Shown here one piece after another: positions 34,358 to 41,793 of a stretch of DNA of 64,000 nt. The notes beneath the pieces are model-generated. The model worked only from the letters and a program-made list of their open reading frames with translations. It did no database searches and was not told where the DNA came from. Position numbers and translations under genes: made by a program. The DNA lies in NCBI GenBank assembly GCA_040393065.1, contig JBEBUW010000002.1, forward strand, positions 35,818-99,817, read 5' to 3'. Within the stretch, counting starts at the first letter, position 1, and each line of letters opens with the position of its first letter. This DNA comes from JACCWM01 sp040393065 (GTDB lineage: Bacteria; Myxococcota_A; Bradymonadia; Bradymonadales; Bradymonadaceae).

Positions 34358-36304
34358 GTGAACATGCAGCAGTCGAAGTCGGTCACACATCCACGATTCC
34401 CACGAAAAACATTCGGCCTCAAAAGCCGCGCCAGCCTCGCGCTTGCCCTACTTCTGACCGCTTCACTTGCACACGCCGAACCGGCAGCCGAACCCGCCGC
34501 TGAAACAGCTCCCGACAGCCAACCGACTGCGCTGACGCCACCTGAATCTCCGGCCATATCGAAGACTTCAGAAATCACTGAATCTTCAACGTCCAAACAA
34601 CCCGCTGAACCGTCCCAGCCTGTCTCACAACTCCTCGAAAGCACCGAAACACCCGAGGAGCCTCCGGCCGATGGCAGCATCCCCGCGCTCACCATCCAAG
34701 ATATCGTTGAAATCGACGCGCCACCACCGGCCGAATCCAAACTCGAAGTCGATCTCCAACCCGAATACCGCGTCCGCTCCCTGCGCATTACCCCCATCGA
34801 ACTCAGCGGCGAAGGCGTGCGCGATATCCACTGGACCGAACAGCGCTTCCGCCTCAACACCGCCATCAAACGCTCCGGCATCGGCTCCATCAACATCCAG
34901 CTCGATGCCCTCAACGGCGTACTCTTCGGCGACAACGGCTCCTACATCGGAACCCCTGCCTCCAACTCCGGCGTCTCCCTGACCACCAAACGCCCCAACC
35001 TGACGCGCTGGGAGCTCGGCCTCAAGCCCGGCGGCGACCCGCTCGATCGCGAGAGCTACGTCCCCGTGCTGCGCGAAGCCTCTCCGCTCGACCTCAACTA
35101 CATCTACGGCGACATCAACCTGCCCTTTGGCATCCTGCGTGTCGGACGCCAGCCCATGAACTACGGCGAAACCATCACCGCCCACGACGGCGGACGCCAC
35201 AACCGCTGGGGCGTCAGCAGCTACTCCGACGGCGTCGACCGAATCCTGTTTGGCACCAAACTCGACCAGGCCTGGGGCGTCATCAAAAACGGCAAAGACC
35301 ACGTCCTCGACTCCTCCCAGGACAACGGCGTCATCCTCGGCCTGTTCTACGACTTTCTCAAAGAAGATGACGTCGCCCTGTTCTCCGACGACCTGCGCCA
35401 ATTCGGTGCACAAATCCAGCTTCGCAAACGCGAAGCCGACTGGTTCGGGCTCGACTGGAACAACACCGCGCTGCTTTTGTCCGCCGTCCACCTGCGCAAC
35501 GACAAATTCAATTCCCGCATCTTCGGCTTCCCACTCGCCTTTGAAACCCGCGTCGAAAACTTCGGACTCCGACTGCAATACATGCATATCCGCGGCACAA
35601 CCCGCGAAATCTCCGAAGGCTTCGGCGCACTCTCCGGCAAAGAGGCCACCGACCAGAAACTCGTCAGCCACGGCGCGCAAGCTATCGCCGACGTCAACAT
35701 CGGCCCGGTAAACTTTGCCCTGGAATTTGACTTCGCCAGCGGCGACGCCAACCCGCGACCGGACAACGCCATTACTTCCTTCAACTTCGCACGCGACATG
35801 AACGTCGGCCTGCTGCTCTTTGAACACATCCTGGCCTTTGAATCCGCACGCTCCGTCGCCGTCGGCATCGAAAACCTGGCCGGCGCCGACGTCGCATCCT
35901 TCCCCCTCACCGAAATCAGCTCCGAAGGCCGCCTGACCAACGCCCTGGTTGTTTTCCCGCAAATGAAAGTCGACTGGCTTCGCACGCCCGACCACGGCCT
36001 GCACACGCGCCTGGGCGTCATGATGGCCTGGTCCGCCGAACCCGGCGGCGTGGTCGATGCCATCATCACCAGTATCAACGACGTCACCAACAACATCGAA
36101 GACAACGCCGTCAACTTCCACGGCGGCCGCCCCGGACGCTTCTACGGAACCGAATTTGACATCCAGCTTGGATACCGCTTCAAAGATAACTTTTTCTGGA
36201 CCGTCGAAGGAGCCATGCTCCTGCCCGGCGATGGACTCTGGGACGAACACGGCGACGCAGTACGCTCTTTTTTGGTGGAGAATCGTCTTGAATACATCTT
36301 CTAA
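34358..36304 (+). CDS. Outer-membrane barrel-like protein, 648 aa
   Basis: Paralog of the 13554-15182 product. The signal peptide is at residues about 20-41 (LKSRASLALALLLTASLAHA). A Pro/Glu/Ala/Ser-rich linker (about 42-130) comes next, followed by a beta-rich barrel domain with many aromatic residues. The C-terminus is ENRLEYIF, a final Phe typical of outer-membrane barrels. FASGDANPRPDNAI and DMNVGLLLFEHILAFESARSVAVG match the sister protein. The start is GTG 34358 with AAGGAG 4 bp upstream, or ATG 34364 at 10 bp. It is followed by a lipoprotein gene at 46 bp and a PLP enzyme gene, likely one operon. It probably acts as a porin or scaffold; the substrate is unknown. Confidence 0.82.
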   Translation: MNMQQSKSVTHPRFPRKTFGLKSRASLALALLLTASLAHAEPAAEPAAETAPDSQPTALTPPESPAISKTSEITESSTSKQPAEPSQPVSQLLESTETPEEPPADGSIPALTIQDIVEIDAPPPAESKLEVDLQPEYRVRSLRITPIELSGEGVRDIHWTEQRFRLNTAIKRSGIGSINIQLDALNGVLFGDNGSYIGTPASNSGVSLTTKRPNLTRWELGLKPGGDPLDRESYVPVLREASPLDLNYIYGDINLPFGILRVGRQPMNYGETITAHDGGRHNRWGVSSYSDGVDRILFGTKLDQAWGVIKNGKDHVLDSSQDNGVILGLFYDFLKEDDVALFSDDLRQFGAQIQLRKREADWFGLDWNNTALLLSAVHLRNDKFNSRIFGFPLAFETRVENFGLRLQYMHIRGTTREISEGFGALSGKEATDQKLVSHGAQAIADVNIGPVNFALEFDFASGDANPRPDNAITSFNFARDMNVGLLLFEHILAFESARSVAVGIENLAGADVASFPLTEISSEGRLTNALVVFPQMKVDWLRTPDHGLHTRLGVMMAWSAEPGGVVDAIITSINDVTNNIEDNAVNFHGGRPGRFYGTEFDIQLGYRFKDNFFWTVEGAMLLPGDGLWDEHGDAVRSFLVENRLEYIF

Positions 36305-36350
36305 TTTCTCAAACTCTTTGCATCGTTCCCAAAACCGCCGCACATCACGT

Positions 36351-37406
36351 ATGATCAGACTCCCCCTGCTCCTCGCGCTGCTCACCCTCGGCCTGGCCAG
36401 TTGCGAGGAATACGACGCCCCGCCCGAAGTCATTTTTGCCCAACCCGAAGGCGGCGCGTTCCTGCAAGGCGAGGTGATTCGTCTAAAGTTTACAGAAGCG
36501 ATTGATCCCGACACGCTCGCCATCAGTGTCTGGCCTACCGAACGCGGCACATCCCGCGTTCCCCTCGCGACCAGCGTCCAACCCCTGCTCACATCCTGCC
36601 AGGCCAACAGCAACAACTGCGAAGGCATCCAGCTCACCATCGATAAAAGCGGCGAATCCGCCGAACTCCTGATCGAAGGCGAACTCAGCATGCCCGGCAA
36701 ACCCCTCATCCTCGAAATCCACGATGGACTTGCCGACGCACAGGGCAATCAAACCGGCGTCAGCCGTTTCTTTGACTTCCAGTACCGCGCCGCCAACTGC
36801 GGTGAAGCAACCGACCTCGAATTCGACGACGGCATCTACATCCTGAGCGCCACGGTCGACAAACCCATGACCGCGGTCCTCACCCTCGTCTCGCACATCG
36901 TCACCCTGCCCGACGGCAAATTTGCCCTGGCCGGCGCCAAAGGAAAACCCATTGGCGATGCCCCCAAAAACGAACGCGACCCCGCAAAAATCGCCGTCGC
37001 CGACGACGACACCGGCTTTGCGCTCTTCACCAAAGGCTGTGTCTCCAAACAACTCGACGGCCGACGCCTCCTCGAAACAGAACCCGTCGATGTCGAACTA
37101 CCCGTTCTGATCTTCACCCTCCGACTGACCAACGTCCGCATCTTTGCCGACATCAAAACCCATCCAGAAACCGGCAAAGACCGCATCGAAGGCATCCTCT
37201 CCTACGAAGCCCTCGAACTGGTCAACGGCAGCAAAACCACCGCCTACGAAGGCGCCAGCACCGCCGTCATCGCCGACTACGTACCCGAAGCTCCCGTCGA
37301 CCTGCGCCCTGCCGGCCATCCGGTGTTGTGCGAAAACTTGTGCGGAGCAATCATCGGATTTTGCCATCCGCCCGAAGACTTCCCCGGAGAAAACTTCTGC
37401 CCCTGA
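36351..37406 (+). CDS. Lipoprotein with an Ig-like domain, 351 aa
   Basis: Starts at ATG 36351: IRLPLLLALLTLGLASC gives a short signal with lipobox LASC (Cys about residue 18). The next 100 residues fit a bacterial Ig-like (SbsA/Big_5 type) domain (PPEVIFAQPEGGAFLQGEVIRLKFTEAIDPDTLAISVWP...LEIHDGLADAQGNQTGVSRFFDFQYRA). The C-terminal 200 residues form a further unassigned beta-rich domain. The protein ends with three Cys-containing turns (VLCENLCGAIIGFCHPPEDFPGENFC). The frame is open upstream into the barrel gene, but that part is only a shadow. Context: second gene of the barrel-lipoprotein-PLP enzyme set; the lipoprotein may act with the barrel in the outer membrane. Confidence 0.82.
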   Translation: MIRLPLLLALLTLGLASCEEYDAPPEVIFAQPEGGAFLQGEVIRLKFTEAIDPDTLAISVWPTERGTSRVPLATSVQPLLTSCQANSNNCEGIQLTIDKSGESAELLIEGELSMPGKPLILEIHDGLADAQGNQTGVSRFFDFQYRAANCGEATDLEFDDGIYILSATVDKPMTAVLTLVSHIVTLPDGKFALAGAKGKPIGDAPKNERDPAKIAVADDDTGFALFTKGCVSKQLDGRRLLETEPVDVELPVLIFTLRLTNVRIFADIKTHPETGKDRIEGILSYEALELVNGSKTTAYEGASTAVIADYVPEAPVDLRPAGHPVLCENLCGAIIGFCHPPEDFPGENFCP

Positions 37407-37469
37407 CACTGTTCACGCACACTGTTGCCACCATCAACCCCTGAGCACCATACAATCCGGAGTTTTCCT

Positions 37470-38969
37470 GTGAGCAATCCAACCTCCATTCCATCCACCG
37501 GCATCGATCACAAGCTACTGCTCGAACGCATGAAAGCCATGGCCTCCAGCGATGCCGACTGGCGCAATGCCCGCACCTGGAGCATGGTGTACTTCGCTGG
37601 CGACGAACACCTGGAATTTCTCAAACAAGCCCACAACCTGTTCTTCAGCGAAAACGCCCTCAACCCGATGGCTTTCCAGAGCCTCAAACAGATGGAATCC
37701 GACGTCGTTCGCATGACCGCCAACATGCTCCACGGCGATGAAAACGTCGTCGGAACCATGACCTCCGGCGGCACCGAATCCATCCTCATGGCCGTCAAAG
37801 CCGCTCGTGACCGCGCAAAAAGCGGCTTCAAAATCGGCCCCCGCAAACCCGAAATCGTCGCCCCTCGCACCATCCACGTTGCACTCGACAAAGCCGCACA
37901 CTACTTCGGCTTAAAAGTACGCTACGCCCCGGTGGATAAAAACTTCCAGGTCGACGTCAAAGCCTACCGAAAACTCATCAACCGCAACACCGTTCTACTC
38001 TGCGCCTCGGCCCCCCAGTACGCCCACGGCATGGTCGACCCCATCCCCGAAATCGGCCAGATCGCCCAGGAACTCAAAATCCCCTTCCACGTCGACGCCT
38101 GCTTTGGCGGATTCTTTTTGCCCTGGATGGAAAAACTCGGTTACGACCTGCCCACCTTCGACTTCCGCGTTCCCGGCGTCACCTCGATCTCGGCCGACAT
38201 CCACAAATACGGCTACGCCGCCAAAGGTGCCTCCGTCCTGCTCTACCGCGACATGAGCTACCTCAAACACCAGTTCTTCGCCGCCACCGACTGGCCCGGC
38301 GGCATCTATATCTCCCCCAGCATGGCCGGAACACGCGCCGGCGGCCCCATCGCCGCCGCCTGGGCCGCCCTCATGGCGCTCGGCCAGGAAGGCTACCTCA
38401 AACTCGCCCGCGCCAATATGGACGCCGTCGAAGCCCTGCGCGACGGCATCGCCCAGATCCGGGGCATCAAAGTCCTCGGCAGCCAACACGGCACCATCGT
38501 CTGCATCGGCTCCGACGACAAAAACATCAACATCTACACCGTCGCCGACCAACTCCAGGCCAAAGGCTGGCACATCGACCGCCAGCAATTCCCACCCAGC
38601 CTCCACTGCACCGTCACCGCCCATCACCTGCCCGTCATCCCGGAATTCCTCGATGATCTCACCAACGCCGTCGACCACGTCCGCAAACACCCCGAACTCG
38701 CCAGCGAAGGCCAGGCCGCCATGTACGGCATGGTCGCCAAAATCCCCATCCGCGGCGCCGTCAAAATGAGCGTCCTCAAAATCATGGAAGGCATGTACGC
38801 CGCCAACGGCGCCACCACCGACCTTGACAACATCGGCCAGGACGACGACGCCTCCCCCCTTCTGAAAGCCATGAACAAATACGGCGACCACGCCCTGGCT
38901 ATGCTCGACAAATACGACGACACACGCCAGAAAGTCCGCGAAACCGTCGACTCCCTGCGCGGCAGATAA
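37470..38969 (+). CDS. PLP-dependent lyase/decarboxylase, sphingosine-1-phosphate-lyase-like
   Basis: Group II PLP-fold enzyme related to sphingosine-1-phosphate lyase and glutamate decarboxylases. 499 aa from the GTG at 37470, where CCGGAG lies 7 bp upstream. Motifs: MTSGGTESILMAVKAARD (phosphate clamp, about residues 108-125), HVALDKAAHYFGLKVRYAPVD (His stacking on the ring), VDACFGGFFLPWMEKLGY (Asp to the pyridine N, near 210) and SADIHKYGYAAKGASVLLYRD (Schiff-base Lys, near 245). The C-terminal part LDDLTNAVDHVRKHPELA also fits. The S1P-lyase group is favoured over GAD by the active-site text; the true substrate is unknown. Downstream of two surface genes and terminated at 38994-39023. 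Confidence 0.85.
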   Translation: MSNPTSIPSTGIDHKLLLERMKAMASSDADWRNARTWSMVYFAGDEHLEFLKQAHNLFFSENALNPMAFQSLKQMESDVVRMTANMLHGDENVVGTMTSGGTESILMAVKAARDRAKSGFKIGPRKPEIVAPRTIHVALDKAAHYFGLKVRYAPVDKNFQVDVKAYRKLINRNTVLLCASAPQYAHGMVDPIPEIGQIAQELKIPFHVDACFGGFFLPWMEKLGYDLPTFDFRVPGVTSISADIHKYGYAAKGASVLLYRDMSYLKHQFFAATDWPGGIYISPSMAGTRAGGPIAAAWAALMALGQEGYLKLARANMDAVEALRDGIAQIRGIKVLGSQHGTIVCIGSDDKNINIYTVADQLQAKGWHIDRQQFPPSLHCTVTAHHLPVIPEFLDDLTNAVDHVRKHPELASEGQAAMYGMVAKIPIRGAVKMSVLKIMEGMYAANGATTDLDNIGQDDDASPLLKAMNKYGDHALAMLDKYDDTRQKVRETVDSLRGR

Positions 38970-38993
38970 TCCTGTCCACCACGCCCCACACAC

Positions 38994-39023
38994 AAAAAGC
39001 CCCCGGACAACCGGGGGCTTTTT
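38994..39023 (+). terminator. Rho-independent terminator after the PLP enzyme gene
   Basis: 13-bp stem AAAAAGCCCCCGG/CCGGGGGCTTTTT with loop ACAA. It lies 25 bp after the stop and can also serve the lipoprotein gene converging from 39053. Confidence 0.95.
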
Positions 39024-39052
39024 TAATCTTTCAACCCATTGTTTACAACGAA

Positions 39053-40279
39053 TTACGGCAGAATCTCGACCTTCAACTCGAAGTTCCCATGGCTAACGCC
39101 TGCAGTAATTTCACCATCGACGATGATATAAACAGGCGCTCCCGGCTCCGCCGTAAACGTAATCGACTCCAGTACGCCGGGACCATTAAACTGCGTGCCC
39201 GCCACACAAGAATTCGACGCACAATCGGTACGCGCATACAGCATCGGATTGTAATTGCCTTCCGGAGTTACGGTCACTTTATACTCAGTCTCCACGGCAG
39301 GCGACACCACATACACGCGATCGCGACCGCTATAACGCGCAGCGTTGCAACCAGGACCACCACCGGCATCATAATCATCGGCATAACCAGTCGTGGTCTG
39401 CGCCGGCAAGATTCCACCAGCCGTCACATCCACCGCATCTTCACACGTCTCGCCACCACTCACCGGATGCGGCTCCGGCTCCGGCTCGATCGGCGTCTCC
39501 TTCAAAATCTCGACTTCCAACGTGAAATCGCCATGGCTCGCCCCGGCCGTCAACTCACCGTCCACAACGATATAGGCAGACTTTCCGCCTTCCGCCAGGA
39601 ACGTAATCGACTCCAGAACTCCGGCACCATTGAACTGCGTACCCGCCAGACAATAATCGCCATCGCACTTATCACGCGCGTACAGCATCGGATTGAAGTT
39701 CCCCTCTGGCCGCACCGTCACCTTGTATTCCGTGTCCACCGCCGGCGAAACCACATAAAAACGGTCCGGCCCGCTATGTCGCGCAAAATTACAACCTTCC
39801 GCACCCGCAGGAACATCCGAATCCGTATATCCAGTCGTCGTCTGATCTTCCAGCGTTCCACCGGCCGTCACATCCACCGCGTCTGCGCATAAATTCCCAA
39901 CCAGCTCCGGATCAGGATCGACATCCGGGTCAGGATCGACATCCGGGTCAGGGTCGACATCCGGGTCAGGATCGACGTCCGGATCAGGATCGACGTCCGG
40001 ATCAGGATCGACGTCCGGATCAGGGTCGACATCCGGGTCAGGATCGACGTCCGGATCAAGATCGACGTCCGGATCAGGATCGACATCGAGATCAGGCGCG
40101 ACATCATGTTCAAGCTCCGTGTCCGCTCCCGGATCTACATCATCCACTCCACCCACATCTTCCTGAACAGCTACGTCGGAATCGGTGTTTTTCGTTTCAC
40201 CATCATCCGAACAGCCGACCAGGCCAAACAGCGCGATCAACACGCACAACAACAAGGAACTTCTGGCTCGTAAGCTCAT
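39053..40279 (-). CDS. Lipoprotein with Asp-Pro repeat tether and two duplicated domains
   Basis: Lipoprotein, 408 aa from the ATG at 40279; the signal ARSSLLLCVLIALFGLVGC ends in lipobox LVGC (Cys about residue 22). The tether of about 110 residues begins with acidic sequence, then about ten units of DVDPDP. Two domains of about 110 residues follow, both starting (N/E)-AVDVTAGG and both containing GCN-ARxSGxDRxYVVSPAVxTEYKVTVxPEGNxNPMLYAR. One ends VYIIVDGEITAGVSHGNFELKVEIL, the other VVDGELTAGASHGDFTLEVEIL. The domains resemble the PPC type. The duplication is also visible in the DNA. Similar tethers occur in the lipoproteins at 27-30 kb. It is probably displayed on the outer surface; no binding partner is known. 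Confidence 0.88.
   Translation of the reverse strand: MSLRARSSLLLCVLIALFGLVGCSDDGETKNTDSDVAVQEDVGGVDDVDPGADTELEHDVAPDLDVDPDPDVDLDPDVDPDPDVDPDPDVDPDPDVDPDPDVDPDPDVDPDPDVDPDPDVDPDPELVGNLCADAVDVTAGGTLEDQTTTGYTDSDVPAGAEGCNFARHSGPDRFYVVSPAVDTEYKVTVRPEGNFNPMLYARDKCDGDYCLAGTQFNGAGVLESITFLAEGGKSAYIVVDGELTAGASHGDFTLEVEILKETPIEPEPEPHPVSGGETCEDAVDVTAGGILPAQTTTGYADDYDAGGGPGCNAARYSGRDRVYVVSPAVETEYKVTVTPEGNYNPMLYARTDCASNSCVAGTQFNGPGVLESITFTAEPGAPVYIIVDGEITAGVSHGNFELKVEILP
39907..40097. repeat. 18-bp tandem repeat encoding DVDPDP, about 10 units
   Basis: Near-identical 18-bp units, such as GATCGACATCCGGGTCAG and GATCGACGTCCGGATCAG. They lie in the tether of the 39053-40279 lipoprotein. The unit number is a multiple of three bases, so copy changes keep the frame. 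Confidence 0.92.
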
Positions 40280-40510
40280 GACCAACACCCTGGCTAAACT
40301 GACTCAATCATATCTCCCGCCCAGATCCTCATAATACCACTCATTCCCCACAACCAACAACTCCGCCCCTCCCCCTCTATCCACCCGCGGAGCCGGGTGA
40401 AACCGGTGCGCAGCGCAACTTCTGTGCTAGCCCCTGGCGAAACCAAAGGCGTGACACCGCACACCACCAGCCCCTGGCATCATCCAACACCATATCCCCC
40501 TGAATCTACC

Positions 40511-40762
40511 TCACGGATGCCCGTGCCCATAATGAGGATGCCCCGGGCTCCGCCCATAGCTATCCGTCAACGTCACCGGCGTCGACGAGCCACCTGCAGC
40601 CGCTGCCGCGACTAGCGCTTCATCACGCCCCGACTCATACCCGAACAACCAGCCAATCCCGACGCCAAACAAAAGCACCAGAATAAACTGCCACACAGGC
40701 ACCGACGCCTTCGTCACCACCGCCTGCTCCTGCTGCTTGTTGTTACCCTTTTTCGTTGCCAT
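40511..40762 (-). CDS. Small single-span membrane protein, 83 aa
   Basis: No family recognised. Charged N-terminus (MATKKGNNKQQEQ), one hydrophobic segment at about residues 23-42 (VWQFILVLLFGVGIGWLFGYE) with a GxxxG-like glycine pattern, then a short Ala/Gly region and a His/Gly/Pro-rich tail (GHPHYGHGHP). The His-rich tail could bind metal ions, but this is speculative. Positive residues before the span suggest the N-terminus stays in the cytoplasm. It stands alone between the Asp-Pro lipoprotein and the Lnu-like gene. Confidence 0.6.
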   Translation of the reverse strand: MATKKGNNKQQEQAVVTKASVPVWQFILVLLFGVGIGWLFGYESGRDEALVAAAAAGGSSTPVTLTDSYGRSPGHPHYGHGHP

Positions 40763-40983
40763 GAACTTCTCTCGTCTTAACTATGTAATTCTCAAAAGCT
40801 TCGTTTCTTACAATACTTATTGCTCTACCCCGTCTGCAACAGCACCACTCCATATCCTATTTCACGTCATTCAGGTACAGGATCCCACAACACGATTGTT
40901 CTTTTCCCTTCACGCGCTCTATATAGACCTAAACATTCTTGATCCCCCGCACGACGAACTCGTGCCCAACGAGGCTATCCTGC

Positions 40984-41793
40984 ATGCTACTCCAGCAAGA
41001 AATGATCGAGCAATTTCGAAGCGCTTTCCACACCGACGAACGCATCACCGCAGCCCTGATGTTCGGCTCGTTCGCCACCGGCGAAGGCGACCAGTACTCA
41101 GATATCGAATTCGCAATCTTTATCGAAGACACCCACTACGATACTTTCGACCCCGAAAAATTCCTAAATGCCGTCAGCCCACTCGCCGCCTACTTCCTGG
41201 ATGATTTCGGACACCACACCGCACTCTTCCAAAACACCATCCGCGGCGAATTTCACTTCATGCGCACAAGCGAAATCCCCGTCATCGCTGGCTGGAAAGG
41301 CTACGGCTGGTTCCCACACCTTGAAGACGGCGTCATCCTCGACCGCACCGGCCAACTCGCCAAATACGCGCAAGCACTGGTCGGCGGCCCACCCCCACGC
41401 GAAGGCGCCGAACTCATAGAAAGCCTCACCCTCAACCTCATCAACCTCATCCTGTTCGGAACCAACCTGCTCCACCGCGGCGAGTTTGCCCGAGCCTGGG
41501 CACTCCTCGGCCAGATCCACCAAAACCTGCTCAAACTCGTGCGCCTCCACGAAAACGCAACCAACCACTGGCCCACTCCCTCTCGCGCCCTCGAACAGGA
41601 TATCTCCCCCACCGCCTACACCCGATACCTCACCTGCACCGCCAGCGCTCACCCACCCCAGCTCACCCGCGCCTACCAGGCCACATGGCACTGGAGCCAG
41701 GAACTCTTCCAACAGCTCGCCATCCCCCTTCAAATCACCCTCCCCACCACCATCCTCACCCACATCGACCACCTGCTATCAGAAACGACCTAA
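40984..41793 (+). CDS. Lincosamide nucleotidyltransferase-like protein (LnuB/LinB type)
   Basis: Pol-beta-fold nucleotidyltransferase, 269 aa, almost the length of LinB (267 aa). The core motif FGSFATGEGDQYSDIEFAIFIED holds the GS-x(10)-DxE metal site. LIRGEFHF-like TIRGEFHFMRTSE, the GYGWFPHLEDGVILDRTGQL stretch and the HRGEFARAWALLGQIHQNLLKLVRL helices also match as I recall the family. It would transfer AMP to a lincosamide or to an unknown natural compound. I chose ATG 40984, where GAGG lies about 10 bp upstream; the frame extends 15 codons. It is convergent with and 4 bp overlapping the McrC-like gene, so it sits at the edge of the restriction locus. Substrate not proven. Confidence 0.82.
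   Translation: MLLQQEMIEQFRSAFHTDERITAALMFGSFATGEGDQYSDIEFAIFIEDTHYDTFDPEKFLNAVSPLAAYFLDDFGHHTALFQNTIRGEFHFMRTSEIPVIAGWKGYGWFPHLEDGVILDRTGQLAKYAQALVGGPPPREGAELIESLTLNLINLILFGTNLLHRGEFARAWALLGQIHQNLLKLVRLHENATNHWPTPSRALEQDISPTAYTRYLTCTASAHPPQLTRAYQATWHWSQELFQQLAIPLQITLPTTILTHIDHLLSETT

Noticed and set aside
34625..36748. 707-codon minus-strand frame
   Set aside because: Antisense to the barrel gene; Val/Asp/Gly-rich shadow without any motif.
40390..40470. Copy of the hairpin region near 3400-3475
   Set aside because: Only short pieces (GCGCAGCG and GCGTGAC) agree, so I do not call a repeat family from this alone.
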